A stretch of DNA of 64,000 bases from Micromonospora matsumotoense (GCF_900091525.1 NZ_FMCU01000002.1:372001-436000), one strand, 5' to 3'; shown: positions 34,099 to 42,668, numbered from the stretch's first letter. Notes: generated by a model from the sequence alone, not told the origin. Translations and numbers: made by a program.

Positions 34099-36114
34099 TC
34101 AGGACGGGCTCTGGCCGGCGAGCTGCTGGATCCGCACGATGACGAACTCGGCGGGTTTGAGCGGGGCGAACCCGACGACCACGTTGACCACGCCCCGGTC
34201 CCGGTCGTCGCTGGTGGTGGTCTCCGCGTCGCACCGCACCAGGTACGCCTCGCGCGGCGTACGCCCGGCGAACGCGCCCTTGCGGAACAGGTCCTGCATG
34301 AACGACGTCAGGTTCAGTCGCAGCTGTGACCACAGCGGCTCGTCGTTGGGCTCGAAGACCGCCCACTGGGTGCCCCGGAAGACGCTCTCCTCGATATAGA
34401 GCGCGAGCCGTCGGACGGGGGTGTACTTCCACTGGCTGGCCAGCACGTCCGCCCCGGCGGTGGTGCGGGCGCCCCAGTTGACCGTGCCGGTCACCGGGAA
34501 GGTGCGCAGGCAGTTGAGCCCCAACGGGTTGAGCACCCCGTTCTCGGTGTCGGTCAGCGGATAGACCAGGTTGGTCACCCCGCGCAGCTGGGCCTCGGTG
34601 CCGGCCGGCGCCTTCCACACGCCCCGCTCGGTGTCCTGGCGGGCGTACAGGCCGGCGAGGGTGCCGCCGGGGGCGACGGTGCGGGGGCGGAAGCCGTCGG
34701 TGGGGTCGGGGATGCGCAGCCGGGGGAAGTGGGCCACCGCGTTGGGGCCCTTGACCCCGAGCTGGTTGATCCAGTCCAGGGCGCGGTCCGGGTCGTCCAC
34801 GCCGGGCGGCGGGTCGACCAGCAGGATCGCCCGCCGCCGTTCGCAGACGTCGTAGGCGGCCGACCAGACCGCCTCCGGGTCCAACCCGTTGTCGACGACG
34901 CCGGGGTCGCCGTGCCGGGCCCGGGTGGCGTCGGGGATGCAGAGCAGGTTGAACAGATCGGTCTTGAGCAGCGCATAGATGCCGGAGTAGGCGGCCTCGC
35001 TGCCGATCAGCGCGGCAGTGCCGGGCAGGGTGGTGCCGTCGGAGCCGGTGACCAGGTCGCCCTGGCCGAGCCGCTTGGCGCCCACCGGGCTGAACCGGCC
35101 GACGTTGGTGGTGGCGCCGGACAGGCCGAGCAGAGCCGCGCCGTCGGCCACGTCACCGGCGGGGGAGACCCCCGCGACGGTGAAGGCGGCGTCCACGGCC
35201 GCCGGGGCGACCAACGCGTCCACGTCGCCGAGGACGCGCAGCCCACCGGCGGCGGTGGGCGTCACCCGTACCCGTAGGCCGGCCGCGCCGTCGGCGGCGC
35301 CGAGCGCGGTGTTGATCTTCCGTTGCAGCAGCGCGGCCACCCCGGCGGGGGAGGACGGCAGCCGCTCGCCCTTGTCCAGCACGGTGACGGTCACCGCGGC
35401 GACCGCCGGCAGGGTCTTGGCGGGGTCGTTCGGGTCGGGTTTGGTGGGCCGGTCCGGCTGCACGGTGAGCCGGTAGTTCTTCGCGGCGTCCACGGTGGGC
35501 GTGCCGATCGCCGCGCCGGCCGTGCCGCTGGGCACCGGCCGGCCCGCCCCGGCGGCGCCCGCCCGCGCCCGGACCAGCGCCGAACCCCGGTCCGGGTCGT
35601 TGAGCAGGGCCACCGCGTACGCGGCGCTGGTCGGGTCGGCGGACAGGCCGGTGAACCGTTCGGTGTCGCCGGTGGCGGTGTCGGAGACGCTCAGGTTGAA
35701 CGACTTGCCGTCGGCGACCCCGTCGTGGTCGACGTCGAGGAGCAGCCCGCTGCCCCACGCGCCGGTGCTCGTCGCGTCCAGCAGCAGCGCGGACTTCGCC
35801 CCGGCGCCGATCTTGTCGAGCAGGGTCACCGAGGCGGCCCGGGCATCGGCGCGGGGCACCCGCACGACCAGGGCGGCGGCCCCGCCGTTGCGGAAGAACT
35901 GCTGCACGGCCAGGCTGAGTTCGGAGTCCCGGTCGACCCCGCCGAAGCGGCGTTCGAAATCGCCGAAGGTGTCCACCCGGACGGCGCGGTTCTCCGGCCC
36001 GGTCCGGACGTACCCCACGAAGGCGGTCACCCCGGTCGCCACGCCGATCACGGGGCGGACGGAACTCGCGACTTCCTCGATGTACACGCCGGGATAGCTC
36101 GGAGTGACGGGCAT
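34099..36114 (-). CDS. eCIS contractile sheath protein (Afp2-type)
   Basis: 671 residues from ATG 36114, with a GAGG element seven bases upstream; first gene of the operon. The N-terminus PSYPGVYIEEVASSVRPVIGVATGVTAFVG and AVQQFFRNGGAAALVVRV, and the C-terminal NWGARTTAGADVLASQWKYTPVRRLALYIEESVFRGTQWAVFEPNDEPLWSQLRLNLTSFMQDLFRKGAFAG block are unmistakable sheath signatures. The ending FVIVRIQQL forms the strand donated to neighbouring subunits. The middle (about 150-370) is a surface insertion domain. Contraction of this helix drives the tube. No convincing promoter was found in the 180 bases upstream. Confidence 0.96.
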   Translation of the reverse strand: MPVTPSYPGVYIEEVASSVRPVIGVATGVTAFVGYVRTGPENRAVRVDTFGDFERRFGGVDRDSELSLAVQQFFRNGGAAALVVRVPRADARAASVTLLDKIGAGAKSALLLDATSTGAWGSGLLLDVDHDGVADGKSFNLSVSDTATGDTERFTGLSADPTSAAYAVALLNDPDRGSALVRARAGAAGAGRPVPSGTAGAAIGTPTVDAAKNYRLTVQPDRPTKPDPNDPAKTLPAVAAVTVTVLDKGERLPSSPAGVAALLQRKINTALGAADGAAGLRVRVTPTAAGGLRVLGDVDALVAPAAVDAAFTVAGVSPAGDVADGAALLGLSGATTNVGRFSPVGAKRLGQGDLVTGSDGTTLPGTAALIGSEAAYSGIYALLKTDLFNLLCIPDATRARHGDPGVVDNGLDPEAVWSAAYDVCERRRAILLVDPPPGVDDPDRALDWINQLGVKGPNAVAHFPRLRIPDPTDGFRPRTVAPGGTLAGLYARQDTERGVWKAPAGTEAQLRGVTNLVYPLTDTENGVLNPLGLNCLRTFPVTGTVNWGARTTAGADVLASQWKYTPVRRLALYIEESVFRGTQWAVFEPNDEPLWSQLRLNLTSFMQDLFRKGAFAGRTPREAYLVRCDAETTTSDDRDRGVVNVVVGFAPLKPAEFVIVRIQQLAGQSPS

Positions 36115-36298
36115 GACTACCTCGTCTCGCAGTGGCGGGTCGACTGGTGTCACCCTCCGCTCACCCCACACCCACCTCTAGCGGGCACCCGACTACGCTG
36201 CGTCCACTACCCGACACCCGTTGTCGACTGCCGTTGCCGGCCATCGGCTCCCGGAGGCGATTCGATGCTCCGGCGCCGGGCCTGCCGGTGTCCTGCGG

Positions 36299-37231
36299 TC
36301 ACCGGTAGAGCTGGAAGTTGTCGAACTCGAAGACGCCGGTGCTCGTCGCGATGACCCCGCTCTGCCCGTCGGTCAGCTCCACCGCCGGCACCGTCCTGCC
36401 CCGGGTGTCGTTGAGATAGAGGTCGAGCCGGTCACCGTGGCCGACGATCCCGATCCGGTTCCAGCCGTCGGGCCGGACCCGGTCCGAGACTTCGGTGAGC
36501 TGGTAGGACAACCCACCGCCGGTCGGCCGGCGGACGGCGAACGAGTAGGTGCCGTCGGACGAGACCAGGAAGGCGTAGTACGCCCGGGGCTCGCCGGCAC
36601 ACCGGTAGAGCAGGCCCGCCGAGCTTGCCGGCGTGCCGCGCTCGGGAATCCGGACGTCGACGGTGACCGGTCGGTCGGCGGCGTCGAGCGCCGTGCCGGT
36701 GGCGTCGTCCCGGACGCTGACCCAGTGGTAGCGCACGGCGTTGCGGTCCGTCCGGTTGGTGAGTCGGAACAGGCCGCTGGTGGTGTCCACCTCGGTGGTC
36801 CAGGAGTCGTCCGGGTCGGGGTCGCGGTCGGGGACGATCCAACTCGCGTAGTAGCGGTCGGCCTCCTGCGGGTCGGCCAGCGGCGAGTTGAACGCCTCGG
36901 AGAAGGCCGACTCGGCGAAGGGCGAGGGCGGGGCCGGGTGCGGGATCAACGCCACGACTCCGCCCACCACCCCCACCACCCCGGCGAGTACGGCGACGAT
37001 GGTCGGAATCGACCGGACCAGCCGTTGTCGGCGCGTCGGCCGAGCGTCGGCCGACGGCTCGTCCGCGCCGCTGCCGGGCGGACCGGGGTCGCCGTCCCCG
37101 TCGTCGGGTCGGGCGGGTCCGGCGTCCGCTGTCCGCTCCTGCACCGGGATGCGGTCCTGCTCGGCGGTGCGGTCCTGCGCGCGGCGCGCGGGGGCGGCGG
37201 CGGAGCCATCGATGTGATCGGAAGATGACAT
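36299..37231 (-). CDS. Membrane-anchored lectin/LamG-like protein
   Basis: 310 residues from ATG 37231. Residues 1-70 are a disordered, charged cytoplasmic tail, and one transmembrane helix lies at about 72-92 (IPTIVAVLAGVVGVVGGVVAL). The outside domain of about 210 residues has concanavalin A-like/DUF1080-style strands: GLFRLTNRTDRNAVRYHWVS, YYAFLVSSDGTYSFAV, DGWNRIGIVGHGDRLDLYLND, VFEFDNFQLYR. These are typical of sugar-binding or protease-related ConA-like folds on the cell surface. It is transcribed in the same direction as, and 184 bases upstream of, the sheath gene; a functional tie to the eCIS is not shown. Confidence 0.7.
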   Translation of the reverse strand: MSSSDHIDGSAAAPARRAQDRTAEQDRIPVQERTADAGPARPDDGDGDPGPPGSGADEPSADARPTRRQRLVRSIPTIVAVLAGVVGVVGGVVALIPHPAPPSPFAESAFSEAFNSPLADPQEADRYYASWIVPDRDPDPDDSWTTEVDTTSGLFRLTNRTDRNAVRYHWVSVRDDATGTALDAADRPVTVDVRIPERGTPASSAGLLYRCAGEPRAYYAFLVSSDGTYSFAVRRPTGGGLSYQLTEVSDRVRPDGWNRIGIVGHGDRLDLYLNDTRGRTVPAVELTDGQSGVIATSTGVFEFDNFQLYR

Positions 37232-37395
37232 GGAGTGATCATCTTTGTCGTGCGCACCCGTTCGTCCCGGCCGGCCGTCGGCTACTCGACACCGGTCGTC
37301 GGGGGTGGCTGAGCATGCGGCGAGATGACCGACGGGACCGGTCGATGCCAGGCTGCAACGAAGAAGGTCAATGTCATGTGGGAGGGTGGTGGGTC

Positions 37396-38304
37396 ATGGG
37401 TTCCGGGTTGTCGCTTGCCCTCTTTCCGGTCGCCCTCGGCATCGTCATGCTGGGCATCGGTCTCAGCCTGACCGTCGAGGACTTCCGCCGGGTAGCCCGC
37501 CATCCCCGGGTGGTGCTGATCTGCCTCGGCTGCCAGATGCTGATCCTGCCGGCGATCTGCCTGGGCCTGGTGGCCGCCTTCGACCTCCGCCCGGAGTTGG
37601 CGGTGGGGATGATGCTGCTCGCCGCCTCGCCGGGCGGCAGCACGGCCGGTCTCTACAGCCACCTGTTCCGGGGCAACGTCGCGCTCAACGTGTCGCTGAC
37701 CGCGATCAACTCGGTGCTCGCCCTGTTCACCCTCCCGCTGATCGTCAACCTGTCGGTGGCCGGTTTCGTCGGCGCGGACAGCACGATCGGCCTCCAGTTC
37801 GGCAAGGTGGTCCAGGTCTTCGCGCTGGTCCTGATCCCGATCGCCGTCGGCATGCTGCTGCGGCGACGGTTCACCGCCTTCGCCCTCCGGATGGAACGCC
37901 CGGTCAAGATCACCTCCGTCGTGGTGCTGGCCGTGATCATCGTGGGGGCGGTGGCCGGCATCAAGGACGACGTCCTGGCCACCCTCGGTGAGATCATCGG
38001 GGTCGTGGTGCTGTTCAACCTGATCAGCCTCGCCGTCGGATACCTCGCGCCACGCCTGCTGCGGGCCGGGCACCGGGACTCGGTCGCCTCCTCCTTCGAG
38101 ATCGGCCTGCACAACGCGACCCTGGCCATCACCATCGGGATGAGCCCGACCCTGCTGGACAACGCCACGATGGCCATGCCGTCGGTGGTCTACGGCAGCC
38201 TCATGTTCGTCACCGCCGCCGCCTTCGGACTCGTCGTCGCCCGTCGCTCCGCCGCCCCGTCGCCCACCGTCGCCGGGGAAACGGCCCGACAGACCCTCCG
38301 TTGA
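37396..38304 (+). CDS. Bile acid:sodium symporter (BASS) family transporter
   Basis: 302 residues from ATG 37396, with GGGAGGG about ten bases upstream; upstream in-frame starts exist but lack the domain. Nine to ten hydrophobic helices. BASS marks: GIGLSLTVEDFRRVARHPRVVLI, then AVGMMLLAASPGGSTAGLYSHLFRGNVALNVSLTAINSVLALFTLPLIV (the PGGxxSN-like crossover helix, here PGGSTAG), and SFEIGLHNATLAITI (the E-x-G-x-Q/H-N second crossover motif). It transports an organic anion with sodium; substrate unknown. Divergent from the lectin-like membrane protein. Confidence 0.88.
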   Translation: MGSGLSLALFPVALGIVMLGIGLSLTVEDFRRVARHPRVVLICLGCQMLILPAICLGLVAAFDLRPELAVGMMLLAASPGGSTAGLYSHLFRGNVALNVSLTAINSVLALFTLPLIVNLSVAGFVGADSTIGLQFGKVVQVFALVLIPIAVGMLLRRRFTAFALRMERPVKITSVVVLAVIIVGAVAGIKDDVLATLGEIIGVVVLFNLISLAVGYLAPRLLRAGHRDSVASSFEIGLHNATLAITIGMSPTLLDNATMAMPSVVYGSLMFVTAAAFGLVVARRSAAPSPTVAGETARQTLR

Positions 38305-38346
38305 CCCACCCCACCCGTCGTCGGGGTGGCGGAGCAGGATGGGTGT

Positions 38347-39090
38347 GTGCAGATCGAGCCGGTCGACCCCGCGCCCGTCCCGACGTTCCCCCGTACGCTG
38401 CTGCGCCAGCGCTGGGCGGACCTGACCTTCCTGCACTGGGCGGTCGCCCCGGAACTCGTCGCGCCGCTGCTGCCGGCCGGCACCCGCCCGGACACCCTCG
38501 ACGGGACCACCCACGTCGGACTGATCGGCTTCCGGATGGTCGGCCTCGGTCTCGGCCGGGGGCCGGCCGTCCCGTACCTGGGGACCTTCTGGGAGACCAA
38601 CGTACGGCTCTACTCGGTGGACCAGGCCGGTCGGCGGGCCGTGGTGTTCCGCTCCCTCGACGCGTCCCGGCTGATCCCGGTGCTGGTCGCCCGGATCACC
38701 CTGCGGTTGCCGTACCTGTGGTCGGCGATGCGGCTGGACCACGACGGTGACCTGCGCAGCTACCGGTGTCGTCGGCGCTGGCCGGGGCCGGTCGGGACGA
38801 CCAGCCGGATGGTGGTCCGGGTGGGTGCGCCGATCCGCCGGCCGACCCCGCTGGAGCACTTCCTCACCGCCCGGTGGGGCCTGCACACCCGGGCGTACGG
38901 GCGCACCCGGCACCTGCCGAACTGGCATCCGCAGTGGCCGTTGCACCGGGCCGAGTTGCTGCACCTGGACGACGAACTGGTCACCGCCGCCGGACTACCG
39001 ACGCCGACCGGACCGCCGGTCAGCGTGCTGTACTCACCCGGCGTGCCGGTCCGGTTCGGTCCACCGGCCGCGCTGCGCCGTCCCCGGTGA
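38347..39090 (+). CDS. DUF2071 (YqjF family) protein
   Basis: 247 residues from GTG 38347; GGAG and AGGA lie 6-15 bases upstream, and GTG 38326 is a longer alternative. The family pattern is plain: LLRQRWADLTFLHWAVAPELVAPLLPAGTRPDTLDGTTHVGLIGFRMVGLG, PYLGTFWETNVRLYSVDQAGRRAVVFRSLDASRL, then PLEHFLTARWGLHTR and WPLHRAELLHLDDELV. YqjF-like proteins are widespread in actinobacteria; their activity is not established. Confidence 0.87.
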   Translation: MQIEPVDPAPVPTFPRTLLRQRWADLTFLHWAVAPELVAPLLPAGTRPDTLDGTTHVGLIGFRMVGLGLGRGPAVPYLGTFWETNVRLYSVDQAGRRAVVFRSLDASRLIPVLVARITLRLPYLWSAMRLDHDGDLRSYRCRRRWPGPVGTTSRMVVRVGAPIRRPTPLEHFLTARWGLHTRAYGRTRHLPNWHPQWPLHRAELLHLDDELVTAAGLPTPTGPPVSVLYSPGVPVRFGPPAALRRPR

Positions 39091-39120
39091 CCCGGCGGAC
39101 GCCAACCGATCGGGCGTACG

Positions 39121-39224
39121 CCGCGGGCTCCGATGACCGGGCGTACGCCTACCGGATCGGCGGACGCCGCGGGCTCCGATGACCGGGCGTACGCCTACCG
39201 GATCGGCGGACGCCGCGGGCTCCG
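39121..39224. repeat. 46-bp perfect tandem repeat, about 2.3 copies
   Basis: The unit starting CCGCGGGCTCCGATGACCGG at 39121 repeats exactly at 39167 and begins again at 39213. A diverged part-copy precedes it (about 39091-39120). It sits directly upstream of the MerR-type promoter and contains no gene of its own. Confidence 0.9.
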
Positions 39225-39225
39225 G

Positions 39226-39256
39226 TTGACCCTGACACGGTGTCAGGGGCAACACT
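39226..39256 (+). promoter_or_regulatory. MerR-type promoter with 19-bp dyad operator
   Basis: TTGACC (39226-39231) and AACACT (39251-39256) are spaced 19 bases apart, the long spacing typical of MerR-activated promoters. Between and overlapping them is a perfect dyad CCCTGACACGGTGTCAGGG (39230-39248, nine-base arms, one-base centre). The second gene of the operon encodes a MerR protein, so autoregulation is the natural reading. Confidence 0.85.
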
Positions 39257-39276
39257 GCGCCGGGGAGGTGGTCCGG

Positions 39277-39939
39277 ATGACCAGATCGGAAACGGACACG
39301 ACACGGGCGCTGCGAGGGCTGGCGAGTGGTGACCCGTCGGTGCGGCTGCGGGTCGCGCTGGCGATCGGCACCACCCCCGACCCGGGGTTCGTGGACCCGC
39401 TCGTCGCCCGCTGCGCGACCGAACCGGACTTCTCCGTCCGCGAGATGCTGACCTGGGCGCTCACCCGTCACCCGCCGGCGGCGACGGTGCCCCGGCTCGT
39501 TGCCGCCCTGGGGTCGACCGGCACCCGGGCCCGCAGTCAGGCGTTGCACACGCTGTCCAAGATCGGGGACCGGCGGGCCTGGCCGGCGCTCACCCGGGCC
39601 CTGCTGACCGACACCGACGACGAGGTGGCGCGCAGCGCCTGGCGGGCGGCGGTCGCCCTGGTGCCCGACGGCGCAGAATCCGGACTGGCCGAGGTGCTGG
39701 CCACCCAGCTCGGCCGGGGCGACCGTGCGACGCAGTGGAGCCTGAGCCGGGCGCTGGCCGCGCTCGGCGAGGTCGTCGCGCCGCTCCTGCATACTGCCGG
39801 GACGGATCCGGATCCCCGGGTACGCGCGCACGCGGTCGCCACGCAGCGGCTGTTGCGCGACCCGGACGCCGGATTCGAGTTCTCCCTCGGGGAGGCGACG
39901 CGCATCGTGGCTCTCGGCGGGACCGGCGGGCAGGGGTGA
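39277..39939 (+). CDS. HEAT-repeat protein
   Basis: 220 residues from ATG 39277, with GGGGAGG nine bases upstream. Six or so HEAT/Armadillo-like helical pairs: GLASGDPSVRLRVALAIG, DPLVARCATEPDFSVREMLTWALTR, VPRLVAALGSTGTRARSQALHTLSKIG, WPALTRALLTDTDDEVARSAWRAAVALVP, and so on. These alpha-solenoids are protein-binding scaffolds, without catalytic residues. It is followed after four bases by a MerR regulator that itself carries HEAT repeats, and both sit under a MerR-type operator. Likely a partner or sensor module for that regulator. Confidence 0.85.
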   Translation: MTRSETDTTRALRGLASGDPSVRLRVALAIGTTPDPGFVDPLVARCATEPDFSVREMLTWALTRHPPAATVPRLVAALGSTGTRARSQALHTLSKIGDRRAWPALTRALLTDTDDEVARSAWRAAVALVPDGAESGLAEVLATQLGRGDRATQWSLSRALAALGEVVAPLLHTAGTDPDPRVRAHAVATQRLLRDPDAGFEFSLGEATRIVALGGTGGQG

Positions 39940-39943
39940 AGCG

Positions 39944-40957
39944 GTGCTGATCGGTGACGTGTCACGACGCTGCGGCGTCAGCGCCCGGATGCTCAGGCAC
40001 TACGAGTCGCTCGGCCTGCTGCGACCGACCGGCCGTACCGGCGTCGGTTACCGCGAGTACTCCAGCGCGGACCTCCGACGGATCTTCCACATCGAGAGCC
40101 TGCGCTCGCTGGGGTTGTCGCTGCGGGCGGTGGGGCGGGCGCTCGACGATCCCGCCTTCACCCCTTCGGCACTCGTCGACGACCTCATCCGGCAGACGCG
40201 GGCGCGGATCACCGCGGAGCGGGAGCTGCTCACCCGCCTCCGGCGGATCGACGCCGCCGGGCCGACCGACTGGCAGGACGTCCTCCGGGCCGTCGCGCTC
40301 CTGCGGGACCTGGGCTCACCGCGCGCGGGCCAGCGTCAACGCGCGGCGCTGGCCTCGGTCGGTGAGGTCCCGGTGCCGGTGGAGGCGCTGGTCGAGGCGG
40401 CGTTGGGCGAGTCCGACCCGAACGTCGCCGGGGCGTTGCGCTGGGCGCTGGCCCACGCGGGGGCCGACGGGCTGCCCCTGCTGGCGGAGGGGCTCGACGC
40501 ACCCGCGCCCGAGGTGCGGGAACGTGCCGTCCGGGCCGTCGTCGAGATCCCGGGCGGGGACGCCACCACGCTGCTCCGCGACGCCCTGCGCCACCCGGAC
40601 CCGGTGGTCGGCAGGTACGCGGCGCTGGCGCTCGGGACCCGTGGCGAACCCGATGCCGTACCGACGCTCATCGACATGATCGTCGGTGAGGTGAACGACG
40701 TCGACGCCGCCGACGCGCTGAGCGCGCTGGCGACCGATCCCGCCACGGCGGAGCGGATCGCCGCGCGCCTGATCGACCTGCTCACCCACGGCAACCTCGG
40801 GGCGTCGGCGCGTGGCCGGCTGACCCAGGCGCTCGCGGGCGTCCCGGGGGACACGACGTCCCGGGCCCTGGCGGGGCTGACCGGGGACGACGACCGGGCC
40901 GTCGCGCTCACCGCGAGCTACGTGCTCACCCTCCGTACCGCCCCCACCGGCCGCTGA
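39944..40957 (+). CDS. MerR-family regulator with C-terminal HEAT repeats
   Basis: 337 residues from GTG 39944, with an AGGGGTGA element overlapping the previous stop. Residues 1-70 are a MerR winged helix: LIGDVSRRCGVSARMLRHYESLGLL, then GYREYSSADLRRIFHIESLRSLGLSLRAVGRAL. A helix of about 40 residues (dimerisation coiled coil) follows. Residues 130-335 are HEAT-like solenoid repeats, e.g. VEAALGESDPNVAGALRWALAHAG and LLRDALRHPDPVVGRYAALALG. The effector domain is therefore a protein-interaction solenoid rather than a metal or drug site. It likely controls its own operon through the dyad at 39230-39248. Confidence 0.9.
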   Translation: MLIGDVSRRCGVSARMLRHYESLGLLRPTGRTGVGYREYSSADLRRIFHIESLRSLGLSLRAVGRALDDPAFTPSALVDDLIRQTRARITAERELLTRLRRIDAAGPTDWQDVLRAVALLRDLGSPRAGQRQRAALASVGEVPVPVEALVEAALGESDPNVAGALRWALAHAGADGLPLLAEGLDAPAPEVRERAVRAVVEIPGGDATTLLRDALRHPDPVVGRYAALALGTRGEPDAVPTLIDMIVGEVNDVDAADALSALATDPATAERIAARLIDLLTHGNLGASARGRLTQALAGVPGDTTSRALAGLTGDDDRAVALTASYVLTLRTAPTGR

Positions 40958-41053
40958 GCACCGGCCAGTGGTGGGCCGGTCACCGGAGGCGGCGGCCGGC
41001 CCACCATCGGCCCCGCGCCGCAGGCGGGCCGGCCCGGCGCCCCCGTGCGCCGG

Positions 41054-41272
41054 TCACCGCCCCCGGCGGTGCCGGACGATCAGCGTCCCCGCGCAGAGCA
41101 CCGCCACCAGGCCGCACGCGGAGCCGATCCACGGGTCGTCCAGCGCGGTCGTCAGCACCACGTTGGCCGCCACGCTGACGAACAGGACCAACCACAGCAG
41201 CGGGCGGAGCAGGCCGACCGGCCGCTGCGGCGGACCGGCCGGGGCGTCGACGATACGGTACGGATCGGTCAT
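41054..41272 (-). CDS. Small two-helix membrane protein
   Basis: 72 residues from ATG 41272, preceded by AGGAGG at six-base spacing. Two transmembrane helices (about 24-40, LLWLVLFVSVAANVVL, and 48-65, WIGSACGLVAVLCAGTLIV), with a positively charged C-terminus (RHRRGR). Divergent from the sensor kinase gene. Family and role not recognised. Confidence 0.7.
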   Translation of the reverse strand: MTDPYRIVDAPAGPPQRPVGLLRPLLWLVLFVSVAANVVLTTALDDPWIGSACGLVAVLCAGTLIVRHRRGR

Positions 41273-41441
41273 GGCTGCCTCCTCGGGTGGACGTGCATCG
41301 ACCCGTTCGACGCTAGGCGGGAGGCTGCGGCGGGACGATCCCGCCAGCGCCACCAGCGGCGGTACAGCAGGCGGTACTTTCCGCGCCGGCCGCTGCCGAC
41401 CGGGCCCCCTGGTGGCCTATGTTGGCGCGGGAGGTCTTCCG

Positions 41442-42668
41442 ATGACACACCTGCGGGACCGGGCCCGTGCCTCGGTCGACGCCCTCGAACACCTCGTCGG
41501 TGGGCTCGGCACCGCACTGTTGGCGTTGGCCGCGCTGCTCTGGGCGGTGTGCGTCGCGACGGCCTGCCTGGTCTGGGTGGGGCTGCCGGCGGCACCCGGC
41601 GCGCTGCGGGCGGTACGCGCGGTGGCCGACCGCGAGCGCGCCCGGCTGTCCCGCTGGGGCGGGCCGATCCCCGCCCCGGGGCCGGTGCCGGCCGCGCTGC
41701 GGGTGGCGGTGCGCGACCCGTTCGTCCGCCGGGAGCTCGGCTGGGTCACGCTGCACTCGGCCACCGGCCTGATCAGCGGGCTGCTCGGCCTGGCCCTGCC
41801 GCTCTATGCCGTGCAGGACATCACGTTCCCGCTGTGGTACCGGCTGCTCCCGCCCGAGGCCGGCGCACCGGGGATCGTCTGGTGGCGCATCGACGGGCTG
41901 GCCGAGGCGCTCATGGTCGGGTTGCTCGGGGTGGGCTGGCTGGCCGCCACGGTCGCGGTCGGCCCGGTGCTGGCCCGCCTCCAGGCCCGTCCGGGCCGGT
42001 GGCTGCTGCCCCCGCCGCCGGGTGTCGACCTGTCGTTGCGGGTCGCCGAGCTGACCGCCACCCGGGCCGCGGCGCTGGACGCCCACGCGGTCGAACTGCG
42101 CCGCATCGAACGGTCCCTGCACGACGGCACGCAGAACCGGCTGGTCGCGGTCAACGTGCTGCTGGGGGCGGCCCGTCGGGCGGTGCGGCGGGACCCGGAC
42201 CGGGCCGACGAGATCCTCGGGCAGGCGCAGGACGCGGCGGAACAGGCGCTCGGCGAACTGCGGACGGTGGTGCGCGGCATCCTGCCGCCCGTGCTCGACG
42301 ACCGGGGTCTCGCCGGAGCCCTGGCCGGGCTGGCCAGCGGCTGCGCGGTGCCCTGCCGGCTCACGGTCGACGTGCCGGTACGCTGCGCCGTCTCGGTCGA
42401 GGCCACCGCCTACTTCGTGGTGGCCGAGGCGTTGACCAACGTGGTCCGGCACAGCGGCGCCGGCCGGGTCGACGTGACCGTACGCCGTGAGCAGGGTCGG
42501 CTGCTGGTGACCGTCGAGGACGACGGGCACGGCGACGCCGACGAGACCCGGGGCTCGGGGCTGACCGGCATCCGTCGGCGGGTCGGGGCGTACGACGGTC
42601 GGATGACCCTGACCAGCCCACCGGGTGGGCCGACGAGAATGGAGGTGGAGCTGCCGTGCGGATCGTGA
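41442..42668 (+). CDS. Two-component sensor histidine kinase (NarL-type, HisKA_3)
   Basis: 408 residues from ATG 41442, with GGGAGG upstream. Membrane part: helices at about 20-45, 95-115 and 150-175, with short loops and little extracellular domain. Phosphoacceptor: RRIERSLHDGTQNRLVAVNVLLG, with His near residue 227 in the HDGxQxxL motif of HisKA_3 kinases. ATPase: FVVAEALTNVVRHSGAG (N box), VEDDGHGDADETRGSGLTGIRRRV (G boxes, GSGLTGI). It overlaps the downstream response regulator by 13 bases. It resembles LiaS/DesK-like intramembrane sensors, often paired with the neighbouring ABC exporter as a target. Confidence 0.93.
   Translation: MTHLRDRARASVDALEHLVGGLGTALLALAALLWAVCVATACLVWVGLPAAPGALRAVRAVADRERARLSRWGGPIPAPGPVPAALRVAVRDPFVRRELGWVTLHSATGLISGLLGLALPLYAVQDITFPLWYRLLPPEAGAPGIVWWRIDGLAEALMVGLLGVGWLAATVAVGPVLARLQARPGRWLLPPPPGVDLSLRVAELTATRAAALDAHAVELRRIERSLHDGTQNRLVAVNVLLGAARRAVRRDPDRADEILGQAQDAAEQALGELRTVVRGILPPVLDDRGLAGALAGLASGCAVPCRLTVDVPVRCAVSVEATAYFVVAEALTNVVRHSGAGRVDVTVRREQGRLLVTVEDDGHGDADETRGSGLTGIRRRVGAYDGRMTLTSPPGGPTRMEVELPCGS

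Noticed and set aside
36115..36298. Promoter of the eCIS operon
   Set aside because: The GC-rich stretch has several TAGTCG/TAGAGG-like hexamers but no convincing -35/-10 pair, so none was annotated.
39121..39224. CRISPR or integration repeat
   Set aside because: Direct tandem copies with no spacer; no recombinase nearby.
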